Positions 7,101 to 13,754 of a stretch of 26,312 bases of DNA are shown here, piece by piece. This DNA comes from RGIG2707 sp045600065 (lineage in GTDB: Bacteria > Bacillota > Clostridia > Peptostreptococcales > Anaerovoracaceae). The stretch is from NCBI GenBank assembly GCA_045600065.1, contig JAZRXE010000015.1, positions 1-26,312 of the forward strand, in the 5' to 3' direction. The position numbers were made by a program, and so were the translations under genes. The notes beneath the pieces were generated by a model. The model did no database searches. It was not told the DNA's origin and saw only the letters and a list, made by a program, of their open reading frames with translations. Within the stretch, counting starts at the first letter, position 1. Every line of letters starts with the position of its first letter.

Positions 7101-7107
7101 GTTTTTT
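7083..7107. terminator. Bidirectional terminator, originally of tRNA-Pro
   Basis: AAAAACAGCCCG pairs with CGGGCTGTTTTT in one near-perfect palindrome with U-tracts in both directions. Before the island arrived it would have ended both tRNA-Pro and the convergent gene at 7169-7357. It now serves only the latter. Confidence 0.85.
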
Positions 7108-7168
7108 GTATAACTTAAACCGGCGGGACTTGTTTTTTTTACTTAGTTATGGAAAAGAAAGGCAAGAC

Positions 7169-7357
7169 CTAAACTTCCCAGACTATGATGATGCTGAGAT
7201 CCTTATCGCCTTCGGTTTTTTCCGTAAGCTTCCAGTCGTTGAGCTTCCATCCCTTTTTGCTGCCTTCATTGAGAGCAGCTTCAAGTCTTTCGGGTATTCT
7301 GGAATAGGCATCCTTGAACATGCCTCTGTTTACTTCTACGCATTCGACCTTATACAT
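7169..7357 (-). CDS. Small DUF4177-like protein
   Basis: A 62-residue cytoplasmic protein, MYKVECVEV at the start, with a LEAALNEGSKKGWKLNDWKL core and a strand-forming IIIVWEV end. This resembles the DUF4177 family (short proteins with a beta-strand, a helix, then a GW-containing strand), whose function is not known. The start is supported by AAGGAG 8 nt upstream. It stands alone and converges on the bidirectional terminator 62 bp past its stop. No signal peptide or membrane segment is present. The family call rests on overall pattern. Confidence 0.72.
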   Translation of the reverse strand: MYKVECVEVNRGMFKDAYSRIPERLEAALNEGSKKGWKLNDWKLTEKTEGDKDLSIIIVWEV

Positions 7358-7522
7358 TTTATATCTCCTTGATTCTTAATATTTGTTTCGGGTATATAAA
7401 TTGTATCATATTCAGGCGCAGTTAAGAAGTGGCTTACGCGATCTCTGCTGCTTTGTTTTTTACATATGGGTGGATTGCTGTCCGGGTCGTCTGAAAACTC
7501 GAGGGATTCCGGGCAGTATGTC

Positions 7523-7551
7523 TTGCGGAACCGGATTATTTGTGGTAACAT
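7523..7551 (+). promoter_or_regulatory. Candidate promoter of the uroporphyrinogen-decarboxylase-family gene
   Basis: TTGCGG (7523-7528), a 17-bp spacer and TAACAT (7546-7551), about 40 bp upstream of the start codon. Both boxes are moderate matches. Confidence 0.45.
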
Positions 7552-7591
7552 AACAACAAATCACAGCAAAATACCCAAGGAGACAAGTGAA

Positions 7592-8623
7592 ATGACCAAA
7601 AAAGAAAGACTTCAATGCTTTTTCCGCAATGAGGCAGCAGACAGGGTGCCTGTAGCCTTTTTCCATCATTTTACCGAGCCCGGAGAATGGCTCAAGGGCA
7701 TGGTCAGCGAGGAGATCTTCGAAAAGAATATCGAAGGCCACAGAAAGGCCCTGGCTGAATTCGATCCCGATGTGATCAAGGTCATGAACGATTCTCTCAT
7801 GATAATGCCCGTTGACTGCTCATTCGTAAGCTGCGCCGCGGATCTGCGCCGCATAGAGCCTCCTAAGAAGGGCTCTCCCTGGTTCGAAAAGACCAGAGAG
7901 CTTACGGACAGAGTTCTTGATATCTACAAGGACAACGACGCGCCCAAATATGTCACCGGTTTCTCTCCGTTCATGATACTGAAGACCGGTCTGGGCCGTA
8001 TTGACAAATCCATGGGCGTGGGCAAGCCGCTGTTCCTGAAGTTTTTGGAGGAGGATCCCCAGTCCGTACTCTGTGCGCTGGACAACATCGAAGAGAGCGT
8101 AAACCAGCTCAACGAGATGCTGATAAACGAGTGCGGAGCTGACGGCGTATACATCAGCGTCAACAACCAGTCAAACTTCCTGCCTCCGGAGCTGTACATC
8201 AAGTACATAAAGCCCGGCGAGACCCGCATGCTGGCTCACCTGAACACCCTCAGCGACATCAATATACTTCATGTCTGCGGCTACAAGGGCAAGGGCAACG
8301 ATCTGGAGATCTTTAAGGATTACGATATGCCTGCTGTCAACTGGGCTGTCTATGCGGATAATCTGAGCATGGCTGAGGGCAAGAAGTACTTCGGCGGGAA
8401 GCCCGTGCTGGGCGGATTCTCTCAGGACGGTGTCATTTATACCGGGACCAAGGCCGAGGTCCAGGCCGAGGTCTTCCGCATTCTGGACGAGGTCGGTCAG
8501 GCCGGCGTTATGCTGGGAGATGACTGCACCGTTCCCAATGATATCGATAACGACAGATTCAACTGGGTCCGTGAGGCCTGCGAAAAATACGCGGCGGGCA
8601 AGGGCAAGCTGATCTATAAATAA
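7592..8623 (+). CDS. Uroporphyrinogen decarboxylase family (URO-D) protein
   Basis: A 343-residue TIM-barrel protein of the URO-D superfamily, which includes HemE and the corrinoid-dependent methyltransferases MtaA, MtbA and CmuA. Family-like segments are MTKKERLQCFFRNEAADRVP at the start, a GLGRIDKSMG stretch, GADGVYISVNN, HVCGYKG, and a C-terminal GGFSQDGVIYTGT/MLGDDCTVPNDI region. The Arg-rich substrate loop of true HemE (RPVGFWMRQAGR) is absent, and no heme gene is near, so heme synthesis is unlikely. The start at 7592 follows AAGGAGA with 8-nt spacing; the frame extends 42 codons further upstream without a ribosome binding site. It is monocistronic with its own terminator. The substrate is unknown. 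Confidence 0.85.
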   Translation: MTKKERLQCFFRNEAADRVPVAFFHHFTEPGEWLKGMVSEEIFEKNIEGHRKALAEFDPDVIKVMNDSLMIMPVDCSFVSCAADLRRIEPPKKGSPWFEKTRELTDRVLDIYKDNDAPKYVTGFSPFMILKTGLGRIDKSMGVGKPLFLKFLEEDPQSVLCALDNIEESVNQLNEMLINECGADGVYISVNNQSNFLPPELYIKYIKPGETRMLAHLNTLSDINILHVCGYKGKGNDLEIFKDYDMPAVNWAVYADNLSMAEGKKYFGGKPVLGGFSQDGVIYTGTKAEVQAEVFRILDEVGQAGVMLGDDCTVPNDIDNDRFNWVREACEKYAAGKGKLIYK

Positions 8624-8661
8624 CTTTGCAATACACCTCATAATAATGCCGCCATAGGAAG

Positions 8662-8696
8662 GCTCCCTGTACCGTTTTACGGCCCGGGGAGCTTTT
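8662..8696 (+). terminator. Terminator of the URO-D family gene
   Basis: GCTCCC (8662-8667) pairs with GGGAGC (8687-8692), and CCGT/ACGG pair inside. TTTT follows. It lies 39 bp past the stop codon. Confidence 0.7.
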
Positions 8697-8764
8697 CCAT
8701 TCGGCGGCAGGGATGCAGGTTATAGGGCTAATGCAGTGCACGGGCGCAAGGCCTGCAGGATACA

Positions 8765-8795
8765 AAATGCCGCCTTCGGCTTGAAGGCGGCATTT
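8765..8795. terminator. Bidirectional terminator between the URO-D gene and the amidohydrolase gene
   Basis: A 13-bp perfect stem, AAATGCCGCCTTC with GAAGGCGGCATTT, around a 5-nt loop. On the minus strand it ends in TTTTGTATC, a good U-tract for the amidohydrolase transcript whose stop lies about 90 bp away. Confidence 0.85.
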
Positions 8796-8883
8796 GATCT
8801 TTAATGGTGTGTCCGGATCTGCGGATCTGCCAGTTGATGTCAGCTGTGCGAATCCGAAAGCCGGTATTTTTGCTGAGTCCGTA

Positions 8884-10131
8884 TTAGAAGCTGCAGCTTT
8901 CGGTGGTCTTTCCGTCCTGCTTGTAGACTACGCCGCTTCTCATTACGAAGGAGCAGCGGGTCATAGCCTTGATGTCCTCGGTGGGATCGCCGTCGAAGGC
9001 AGCGATGTCAGCCATCTTGCCTGCTTCGATGGAACCGATCTGGTCGTTGAGTCTCAGCAGCTCGGAAGCGGTCTTGGTTGCGGCGGTCAGAGCCTGGATC
9101 GGGGTCATGGCATACTTGCACAGCAGCTCGAACTCATAGGTCTGCTTGCCGTGGAAGTTGTAGGGAGTGCCGCTGTCGGTACCGAAGGCTACCTTGATGC
9201 CTTCTTCCATGCAGCGCTTCAGACCGGTGGTTGCGGTCTTGAATACGGTGTTGGCCTTGGCGATGGCCCATTCGGGAGTTCCGATGGAGGGGCCCATAAC
9301 GATGATCCTCTCAGCTGCGATGAGGGTGGGTACCAGAGTGGTTCCGTGTTCCTTCATCAGCTGGAAGCTCTCTTCGTTCATGATCATGCCGTGCTCAACG
9401 GAGGTGACGCCTGCTCTGATTGCATCGTTGATTCCGCTGGTGCCGTGTGCGTGGGTGGCGGTGATGACGCCGTACATCTTGGCGGTGTCGCAGATGGCCT
9501 TCATTTCTTCCAGGGACAGCTGCTGAGCGCCGACGGTGGTACCCAGGGACATAACGCCGCCGGTGGCCATGAACTTGATGAAGTTGGCGCCGTGCTTGAT
9601 GTTGTAGCGGACGGCTCTTACCATGGCGTCGGGACCGTCGCCTATGGTCTCTTCCTTCAGGGGCTCGGAGATGTAGGGATTGTAGTGATTGTCAGCGTGT
9701 CCGCCGGTGGAGGAGATGGACTGGCCTGCGGTCATCAGACGGGGACCCCAGTAATCGCCGCGGTTGATGGCATCTCTGACAGCTTCGTCGCAGAAGCCTG
9801 AGCCGCCGCAGACGCGGAGGGTGGTGAAGCCTGCCAGCATATCAGCTCTGGCGTTCTTGAGGGCGGTCAGTGTCCATGCGCCTATGGTGGACTTATCCTT
9901 TGCTGCTCCGCTGCCTTCGCCGCTGCTTGCCAGATGGACATGGCAGTCGATGAGACCGGGTGTAACGAATTTGTCGGACAGGTCGATTACTTCGCATCCG
10001 TCCAGGACAGCTTCTGCTGCGGGAGTTACTGCAGTGATCTTGTTGTCTTCGGTAAAGATGACAACGTTTTCGAGAACCGCTGCGTTGGCGGAATCGAACA
10101 TCTTTCCGCACTTAATTGCTTTCTTTGACAT
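8884..10131 (-). CDS. Metal-dependent amidohydrolase (prolidase/imidazolonepropionase-like)
   Basis: A 415-residue cytoplasmic hydrolase of the amidohydrolase superfamily. Metal ligands expected of a binuclear TIM-barrel enzyme are visible: HVH in PGLIDCHVHL (H64, H66), the probable carbamylated lysine in FIKFMATGG (K186), histidines in THAHG (H227 or H229) and SVEHG (H247), and aspartate in FGTDSG (D319). An N-terminal beta-sandwich strand set and the C-terminal GSIEAGKMADIAAFDGDP complete the fold. Relatives cleave Xaa-Pro or Xaa-Arg/Lys dipeptides or N-acyl amino acids; the substrate cannot be read from sequence. ATG at 10131 follows AAAGGA. It is a single gene with a bidirectional terminator. 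Codon choice looks strongly biased, suggesting high expression. Confidence 0.9.
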   Translation of the reverse strand: MSKKAIKCGKMFDSANAAVLENVVIFTEDNKITAVTPAAEAVLDGCEVIDLSDKFVTPGLIDCHVHLASSGEGSGAAKDKSTIGAWTLTALKNARADMLAGFTTLRVCGGSGFCDEAVRDAINRGDYWGPRLMTAGQSISSTGGHADNHYNPYISEPLKEETIGDGPDAMVRAVRYNIKHGANFIKFMATGGVMSLGTTVGAQQLSLEEMKAICDTAKMYGVITATHAHGTSGINDAIRAGVTSVEHGMIMNEESFQLMKEHGTTLVPTLIAAERIIVMGPSIGTPEWAIAKANTVFKTATTGLKRCMEEGIKVAFGTDSGTPYNFHGKQTYEFELLCKYAMTPIQALTAATKTASELLRLNDQIGSIEAGKMADIAAFDGDPTEDIKAMTRCSFVMRSGVVYKQDGKTTESCSF

Positions 10132-10269
10132 TTGTTTATCCTTTCTTTAAAAGACCGGGCAGTATGTGTCCGGCCCTGTATTTCGCAACGCCGCCATTTT
10201 CTTATGGTTTGCGAATATATTTATTAAACTATATTTGTTGCACAATTACAATAAAAAAGTAATGCACTA

Positions 10270-10318
10270 ATAAAAAAACTGCATTATCCTGTGCTTGATC
10301 AGCCGTGGGAGTGCAGTT
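10270..10318 (-). terminator. Candidate terminator of the PhzF/AlkD-like operon
   Basis: On the minus strand AACTGCA (10312-10318) pairs with TGCAGTT (10278-10284), followed by a run of seven Ts. The 27-nt loop is large but contains further possible pairs. It lies about 105 bp past the phzF-like stop. Confidence 0.5.
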
Positions 10319-10422
10319 TCGGTACTTGTGTCGGGCTGTGTTGCATCGGGAAGGGGATTTTTGACGCAAGCCTGCAGATTGCGGATCCCGGCAGCACAGC
10401 CGTAAGCCTGCGTACCGGCAAG

Positions 10423-11280
10423 CTATATTTTCAGATCGCAGCACATGCTCACTACGCCTGCGCCTCCCACGCGGATGCGGATCTGCCCGCCGCTTTCTGT
10501 AAGGATGCTGCGTATCTCGGATTTGCGATGCATATGCTCGCCCTGCAGAAATACATTCTCCTCATCCGGCCTGACAAGACCGTTCATATAGAGATAATAG
10601 CTCAGTGCTCCGTTGGAGGTCCCGGTCGCGCATTCCTCGGGTATTCCGCACAGCGGCGCAAAATTGCTGCATTCAGCGGTACAGTCCTCGCTGCCGAGAC
10701 AGAACATGTGGACGCCCACAACCCCCAGGCTGCGGCTCAGCTCTGCTACTGCCTTTTCGTTTTGCACCGCGGCCATCAGCCGTCCGTGATCCTTTACAGG
10801 CATCATAATGTCTGCAAGCCCTGTGGATATGATCCGTGGCAGCAGGCCCTCCGGCATATCCCGAGAACAGAGCCCGAAGGCATTGTACAGAGCTTCAATG
10901 TCTTCTCCGCCGAGTGTACGTATCAGTCTGGGCGCGGCCATGTCCATCCATATTGTGCTGCCGCTCACTTCTATACAGAGCTTGCCGGCTCTTGTACAGG
11001 CGGTGAAGCTGCCGTCAGCTATTCTTCCGGTGCTTCTGAGCATGGCAAAGCTGCCTATGGTGGCGTGACCGCAAAGATCTACCTCGCCTGCCGTGGTAAA
11101 ATAGCGCAAAGAAATGCTTCCGTCGCCGTTCATACGGACGAAGGCTGTCTCCGAATGCTTGAATTCCGCGGCGATCTGCTGCATGGTCTCATCGCTGAGC
11201 TCTTCTTTAGGCAGCACGACTCCCGCTTGATTTCCTCCGAAGATCTGCGTCGTAAACGCATCCACAACGTAGGCTTCCAT
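10423..11280 (-). CDS. PhzF-family isomerase/epimerase-like protein
   Basis: The 285-residue product belongs to the PhzF (diaminopimelate-epimerase-fold) family: VDAFTTQIFGGNQAGVVL at the N-terminus, the catalytic-glutamate segment HSETAFVRM (E44), and DLCGHATIGSF (70-74) at the start of the active-site helix. A second-half GIPEECATGTSNGALSYYL corresponds to the family's C-terminal glycine-rich loop. Members perform isomerisations; PhzF itself acts in phenazine synthesis, but most bacterial homologues have no known substrate and no phenazine genes are present here. The ATG at 11280 has GGAGGT 4 nt upstream, which settles the start although the frame is open to 11481. It lies 35 bp downstream of the AlkD-like gene, probably in one operon. 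Confidence 0.88.
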   Translation of the reverse strand: MEAYVVDAFTTQIFGGNQAGVVLPKEELSDETMQQIAAEFKHSETAFVRMNGDGSISLRYFTTAGEVDLCGHATIGSFAMLRSTGRIADGSFTACTRAGKLCIEVSGSTIWMDMAAPRLIRTLGGEDIEALYNAFGLCSRDMPEGLLPRIISTGLADIMMPVKDHGRLMAAVQNEKAVAELSRSLGVVGVHMFCLGSEDCTAECSNFAPLCGIPEECATGTSNGALSYYLYMNGLVRPDEENVFLQGEHMHRKSEIRSILTESGGQIRIRVGGAGVVSMCCDLKI

Positions 11281-11315
11281 TATGACCTCCGATTGATCTT
11301 GCCGATTATAAAGGT

Positions 11316-11999
11316 TTAACGTTTGAAGCTGCTTAGGTATTGCTTTTGCTTCGAGCTGATCCGGAGGCTTTCCCGAGCCTTTTGGATGGTTTTGTTGTTT
11401 ACCCATGGATCGAGCCTGCCGATTTCTATATACTTCACGGCGCTGTCCCACTGCTTTGCCAGAGCGGTGGCGAAGAACCATGCGATCATCATATTCACAT
11501 AGTATTCATCCGATCTGACCTCTGCTGCGATCTCCAGGTATTCTGGCCTGAAATCTTCATCAAGATAGTGGGCCATGAGCATTTCGAGGCCAAATCTGAC
11601 GGTATATTCCTTACCGGATACCAGCCACGCTCTTATTGCCTGCAAAAGCTGTGTTCTGTGCTTTTTGAAGCATTTGGGCGACATTATGTCGCAGACCGAC
11701 CAATTATCCACATAGGGCAGAAAGGCCTGCAGCTCAGCCATGCACAGGTCATAATCCCGGATCTCAGAGATGAGCAGGGCGTGCAGCATGTTTTCATCGT
11801 AATATTTATGCGGCAGGGCGTGCAGAAAATCTTCGCTGGCGGCTGCCTGGCTTTTGGATAAATCCTTAGCAAGCTGCCTGCACCTCGGTACTCTGACCCC
11901 TATGAACAGTTCAGGGGCCACCGTGGGCGTGAGTTTGCTCTGGAACAGGGCATATTCTTTGTCCTGCAGTTCAAATAGTCTTTTTTGTATGTCTGTCAT
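11316..11999 (-). CDS. DNA alkylation repair protein (AlkD-like HEAT-repeat glycosylase)
   Basis: A 227-residue all-helical protein matching the AlkD/AlkC-like family, which removes N3- and N7-alkylated bases from DNA using HEAT-like repeats without base flipping. Family-typical segments are GVRVPRCRQLAKDL, YVDNWSVCDIMSPKCFKKH (from residue 96), YTVRFGLEMLMAHYLDEDF and the C-terminal DPWVNNKTIQKARESLRIS. The ATG at 11999 is preferred because homologues start here (MTDIQKRLFELQD); its ribosome binding site is weak (CGGAAAC), and the frame is open 34 codons further upstream without a better one. First gene of a likely two-gene minus-strand operon; TATACT on the minus strand at 12048-12053 is a possible -10 box. 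Confidence 0.9.
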   Translation of the reverse strand: MTDIQKRLFELQDKEYALFQSKLTPTVAPELFIGVRVPRCRQLAKDLSKSQAAASEDFLHALPHKYYDENMLHALLISEIRDYDLCMAELQAFLPYVDNWSVCDIMSPKCFKKHRTQLLQAIRAWLVSGKEYTVRFGLEMLMAHYLDEDFRPEYLEIAAEVRSDEYYVNMMIAWFFATALAKQWDSAVKYIEIGRLDPWVNNKTIQKARESLRISSKQKQYLSSFKR

Positions 12000-12081
12000 T
12001 GTTTCCGGTGCGTTTTGCAGCGCATTTGAGTGTAGTTGCCTGAGTTGAGTATACACGAATCCGGGCAAAACAGGAACAGCA

Positions 12082-12102
12082 AATGTCCGGTATCCAGACA
12101 TT
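12082..12102. promoter_or_regulatory. Operator-like imperfect palindrome upstream of the AlkD-like gene
   Basis: AATGTC and GACATT flank an inner GG...CC pair in a 21-bp symmetric site. It lies just upstream of where the -35 box of the minus-strand promoter would be. The cognate regulator is unknown. Confidence 0.3.
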
Positions 12103-12140
12103 CATATTTCTGCTTGCCGGGGTTCAGGGTACTCGGGTTT

Positions 12141-12220
12141 CAGGTGCTTTGGATCCGGGCGCTCGGGAACCTTGGTGTGAGTCCCACAGGCGGTTTTTTG
12201 GCATTGGGACTCATATTTTG
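12141..12220 (+). ncRNA. Possible cobalamin-riboswitch-like remnant with terminator hairpin
   Basis: CAGGTGC, GGGAA and GGTGTGAGTCC occur in the order and spacing seen in the 5' part of B12-sensing RNAs. TGAGTCCC (12178-12185) pairs with GGGACTCA (12206-12213), followed by TATTTT, as in a terminator that would compete with the core. The usual later B12-box elements (GCCACTG and the AGGAGACC type) are not seen, and no gene follows on this strand, so it could be a remnant or coincidence. Confidence 0.25.
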
Positions 12221-12303
12221 ATTTCAGGGCATACGGGGTCACATATTTCTAATGGTAGGCTGCGATTACCCGATATAAAGGGGTTGAATAAAGGGCAAGC
12301 AGG

Positions 12304-12326
12304 GCAGGGCTGCGGCCCTGCTTTTT
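12304..12326 (+). terminator. Strong Rho-independent terminator with no upstream gene
   Basis: GCAGGGC (12304-12310) and GCCCTGC (12315-12321) around the loop TGCG, then TTTTT. No plus-strand protein gene lies upstream for about 3.5 kb, so it should end a non-coding transcript or readthrough. Confidence 0.75.
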
Positions 12327-12380
12327 CAATGCTTTCGAGGTCATGTTACAGGTCATGTTTTGCTGAAAACATTGACAAAA

Positions 12381-12420
12381 TAACGCAAAAGAACGCAAAA
12401 GAGTGCAAAATATTGCACAA
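12381..12420. repeat. Four tandem 10-bp units
   Basis: TAACGCAAAA, GAACGCAAAA, GAGTGCAAAA and TATTGCACAA follow each other with exact 10-bp spacing. Helical phasing suggests a protein-binding array or simple slippage-derived repeat. It lies beyond the tRNA-Ser terminator. Confidence 0.5.
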
Positions 12421-12452
12421 TCCGAAAATTCCGCGAAGCGTTGAAATCAACG

Positions 12453-12485
12453 AAAAAACCCGGCAGCCCTTGATACTGCTGGGTT
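12453..12485 (-). terminator. tRNA-Ser terminator
   Basis: On the minus strand AACCCAGCAG pairs with CTGCCGGGTT, with one mismatch, and six Ts follow. It begins 8 nt past the encoded CCA of tRNA-Ser. Confidence 0.8.
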
Positions 12486-12492
12486 TGTGCTT

Positions 12493-12580
12493 TGGCGGAG
12501 AGCATGGGACTCGAACCCACGGGGCCTTTCAGCCTTACTCGCTTTCCAGGCGAGCTCCTTAGCCACTCGGTCAACTCTCC
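12493..12580 (-). tRNA. tRNA-Ser (anticodon GGA)
   Basis: An 88-nt class II tRNA on the minus strand: acceptor GGAGAGT pairs with GCTCTCC, the anticodon stem is CTCGC/GCGAG with loop CTGGAAA, a long variable arm follows (AAGGCTGAAAGGCC region), the T-loop is TTCGAGT, and CCA is encoded. The anticodon reads UCC and UCU. Confidence 0.96.
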
Positions 12581-12602
12581 GTGCTTAGTTTAAGATTACC
12601 AT

Positions 12603-12631
12603 TTGAACTTAACGCCTTGATAGTTTATAAT
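12603..12631 (+). promoter_or_regulatory. Promoter of the TSCPD-domain gene
   Basis: TTGAAC (12603-12608), a 17-bp spacer and perfect TATAAT (12626-12631), followed by GGGGG at 12651 and the start codon at 12668. Confidence 0.75.
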
Positions 12632-12667
12632 ACATCTATAAAAAAATCAAGGGGGAAAATCAACATT

Positions 12668-12922
12668 ATGCATTATTCATTTACACCGCACGGAGTATGC
12701 AGCGTCAACATCAGCTTTGATCTGGAAGACGGCAAAATCCACAATCTCAAGTATCTTGGCGGATGCGACGGCAATCTCAAGGCCATAGGCAAGCTCTGCG
12801 AGGGTATGGAAGCAGCCAGGGTAGCCGAGATCCTCAAGGGCAATACCTGCGGCTACAAGCCCACTTCCTGCGCAGATCAGCTGTCCATCGCACTCAGAGA
12901 GGCGCTGGCTCAGGCACAATAA
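12668..12922 (+). CDS. TSCPD-domain small protein
   Basis: An 84-residue protein of the TSCPD family, named for the motif seen here as TSCAD (66-70). Conserved cysteines are C11 (HGVCS), C33 (GGCDGN), C44 (KLCEG), C61 and C68, a pattern consistent with metal or redox binding. Related domains occur at the C-terminus of some B12-dependent ribonucleotide reductases and as stand-alone proteins in Clostridia; the role of the stand-alone form is unknown. The start is set by family alignment (MHYSFTPHGVC). The ribosome binding site (GGGGG, 12651-12655) is 12 nt away, slightly long. It stands alone with its own promoter and terminator. Confidence 0.88.
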   Translation: MHYSFTPHGVCSVNISFDLEDGKIHNLKYLGGCDGNLKAIGKLCEGMEAARVAEILKGNTCGYKPTSCADQLSIALREALAQAQ

Positions 12923-12963
12923 GCGTATTGCCTGTCAAACACAAAACTCAGGCGCAAGATCTG

Positions 12964-13005
12964 AAAACAGGGCTCCCGTAATGACGGAGGCCCTGTTTGT
13001 TTTTC
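12964..13005. terminator. Bidirectional terminator between the TSCPD gene and the nitroreductase gene
   Basis: AACAGGGC (12966-12973) pairs with GCCCTGTT (12990-12997), with inner CCGT/ACGG pairs, and is followed by TGTTTTT on the plus strand and TTTTCAG on the minus strand. It serves two convergent genes. Confidence 0.85.
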
Positions 13006-13140
13006 TGTGTGGTCAGCCCGGAGTCTGTTTTCCGAACGCTGCTGAAAGATCTCGTTTCCCGTACACTGTCGGTCCGGTGCCTATTCTCCGAACATGCCTG
13101 GCATAATAGCCAATTCTCCGGACGCCGTTTAATCTGCGGA

Positions 13141-13662
13141 TTATTTGACGGTAACGGTAAAGTTCTCTTTTCTGGGCTTGGGAGCGGGTGCCTCGCCCTT
13201 GGTGTAGCCAAGAATGCAGCAGCCCACGCCGCAGTAGCTTTCGGGGATTCCCCAGGCTGTGGCCAGAGCTCTGCCCTCGGCAGAATCAAACATCTCTTTT
13301 GCCCTGTTGATCCAGCAGGAGCCAACGCCCAGAGCATGGGCGGCATTCATCAGGTTGCCCATGGCCAGGGAACCATCCTGCAGCCAGCAGACGTTGTTCG
13401 AATCAGCAAAAACAATGACTACATCGGGAGCGCCGTAGAACGGATCCTTGTCGCTGCTGTTGACTGCGGCGTTCATGGCAGAAAGCTTTCTGACCATTTC
13501 GTCATTTCTGATCACGGCAAACATGGTGCCCTGGGAGCCAATGGCTGTGGGTGCATACTTGCCGGCCTCAACTATCAGTTCCATTTCTTCATCAGTGATG
13601 TGTTTTTCCTCAAAAGACCTGATCGCACGTCTTTCCAGAAGGTTTTTGTATGCTTCGTTCAT
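13141..13662 (-). CDS. Nitroreductase family FMN-dependent oxidoreductase
   Basis: A 173-residue protein with the nitroreductase hallmark ERRAIRSF (residues 10-17, FMN-phosphate binding), ELIVEAGKYAPTAIGSQGT, an internal DGSLAMGNLMNAAHALGVGSCWI segment and the C-terminal GYTKGEAPAPKPRK signature. These cytoplasmic flavoenzymes reduce nitro groups, quinones or flavins with NAD(P)H; the natural substrate is unknown. ATG at 13662 follows AAAGGAG with good spacing. The frame is open 38 codons further upstream, in AT-rich promoter-like DNA. It is divergent from the GH25 lipoprotein gene, with a 92-bp shared upstream region. Confidence 0.92.
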   Translation of the reverse strand: MNEAYKNLLERRAIRSFEEKHITDEEMELIVEAGKYAPTAIGSQGTMFAVIRNDEMVRKLSAMNAAVNSSDKDPFYGAPDVVIVFADSNNVCWLQDGSLAMGNLMNAAHALGVGSCWINRAKEMFDSAEGRALATAWGIPESYCGVGCCILGYTKGEAPAPKPRKENFTVTVK

Positions 13663-13754
13663 GATAATGTCTCCTTTCGGTAAATCTTTTGTATAAATTT
13701 TACCATAAATCAATTGAAATGTGTTAATATTTATGTTCATAAGGAGGAGTAGGA

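Larger units (their letters stand above)
12000..12492. other. 493-bp non-coding stretch with several structured motifs
   Basis: No protein gene is supported here. Reading left to right it holds a minus-strand -10-like box (12048-12053), an imperfect 21-bp palindrome (12082-12102), a segment resembling the first half of a cobalamin riboswitch with a terminator-like hairpin (12141-12220), a strong plus-strand terminator (12304-12326), four 10-bp tandem units (12381-12420), and the tRNA-Ser terminator (12453-12485). Confidence 0.6.

Noticed and set aside
8794..9801. 335-codon open frame antisense to the amidohydrolase gene
   Set aside because: It is Gly/Asp/His/Val-rich, as expected of the mirror of a strongly codon-biased gene, with no ribosome binding site or known domain. 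The minus-strand frame has full catalytic motifs.
10291..11319. 342-codon plus-strand open frame opposite the PhzF-like gene
   Set aside because: No motif or ribosome binding site; the opposite frame is a clear PhzF-family protein.
12083..12562. 159-codon plus-strand open frame across the intergenic region and tRNA-Ser
   Set aside because: It runs through a terminator, tandem repeats and the tRNA gene; the product has no coherent pattern.
13009..13135. Loosely repeated TTCTCCGAAC/TTCTCCGGAC words between the TSCPD terminator and the nitroreductase stop
   Set aside because: Spacing is irregular and the match is short; not enough to call a repeat family or a CRISPR array.
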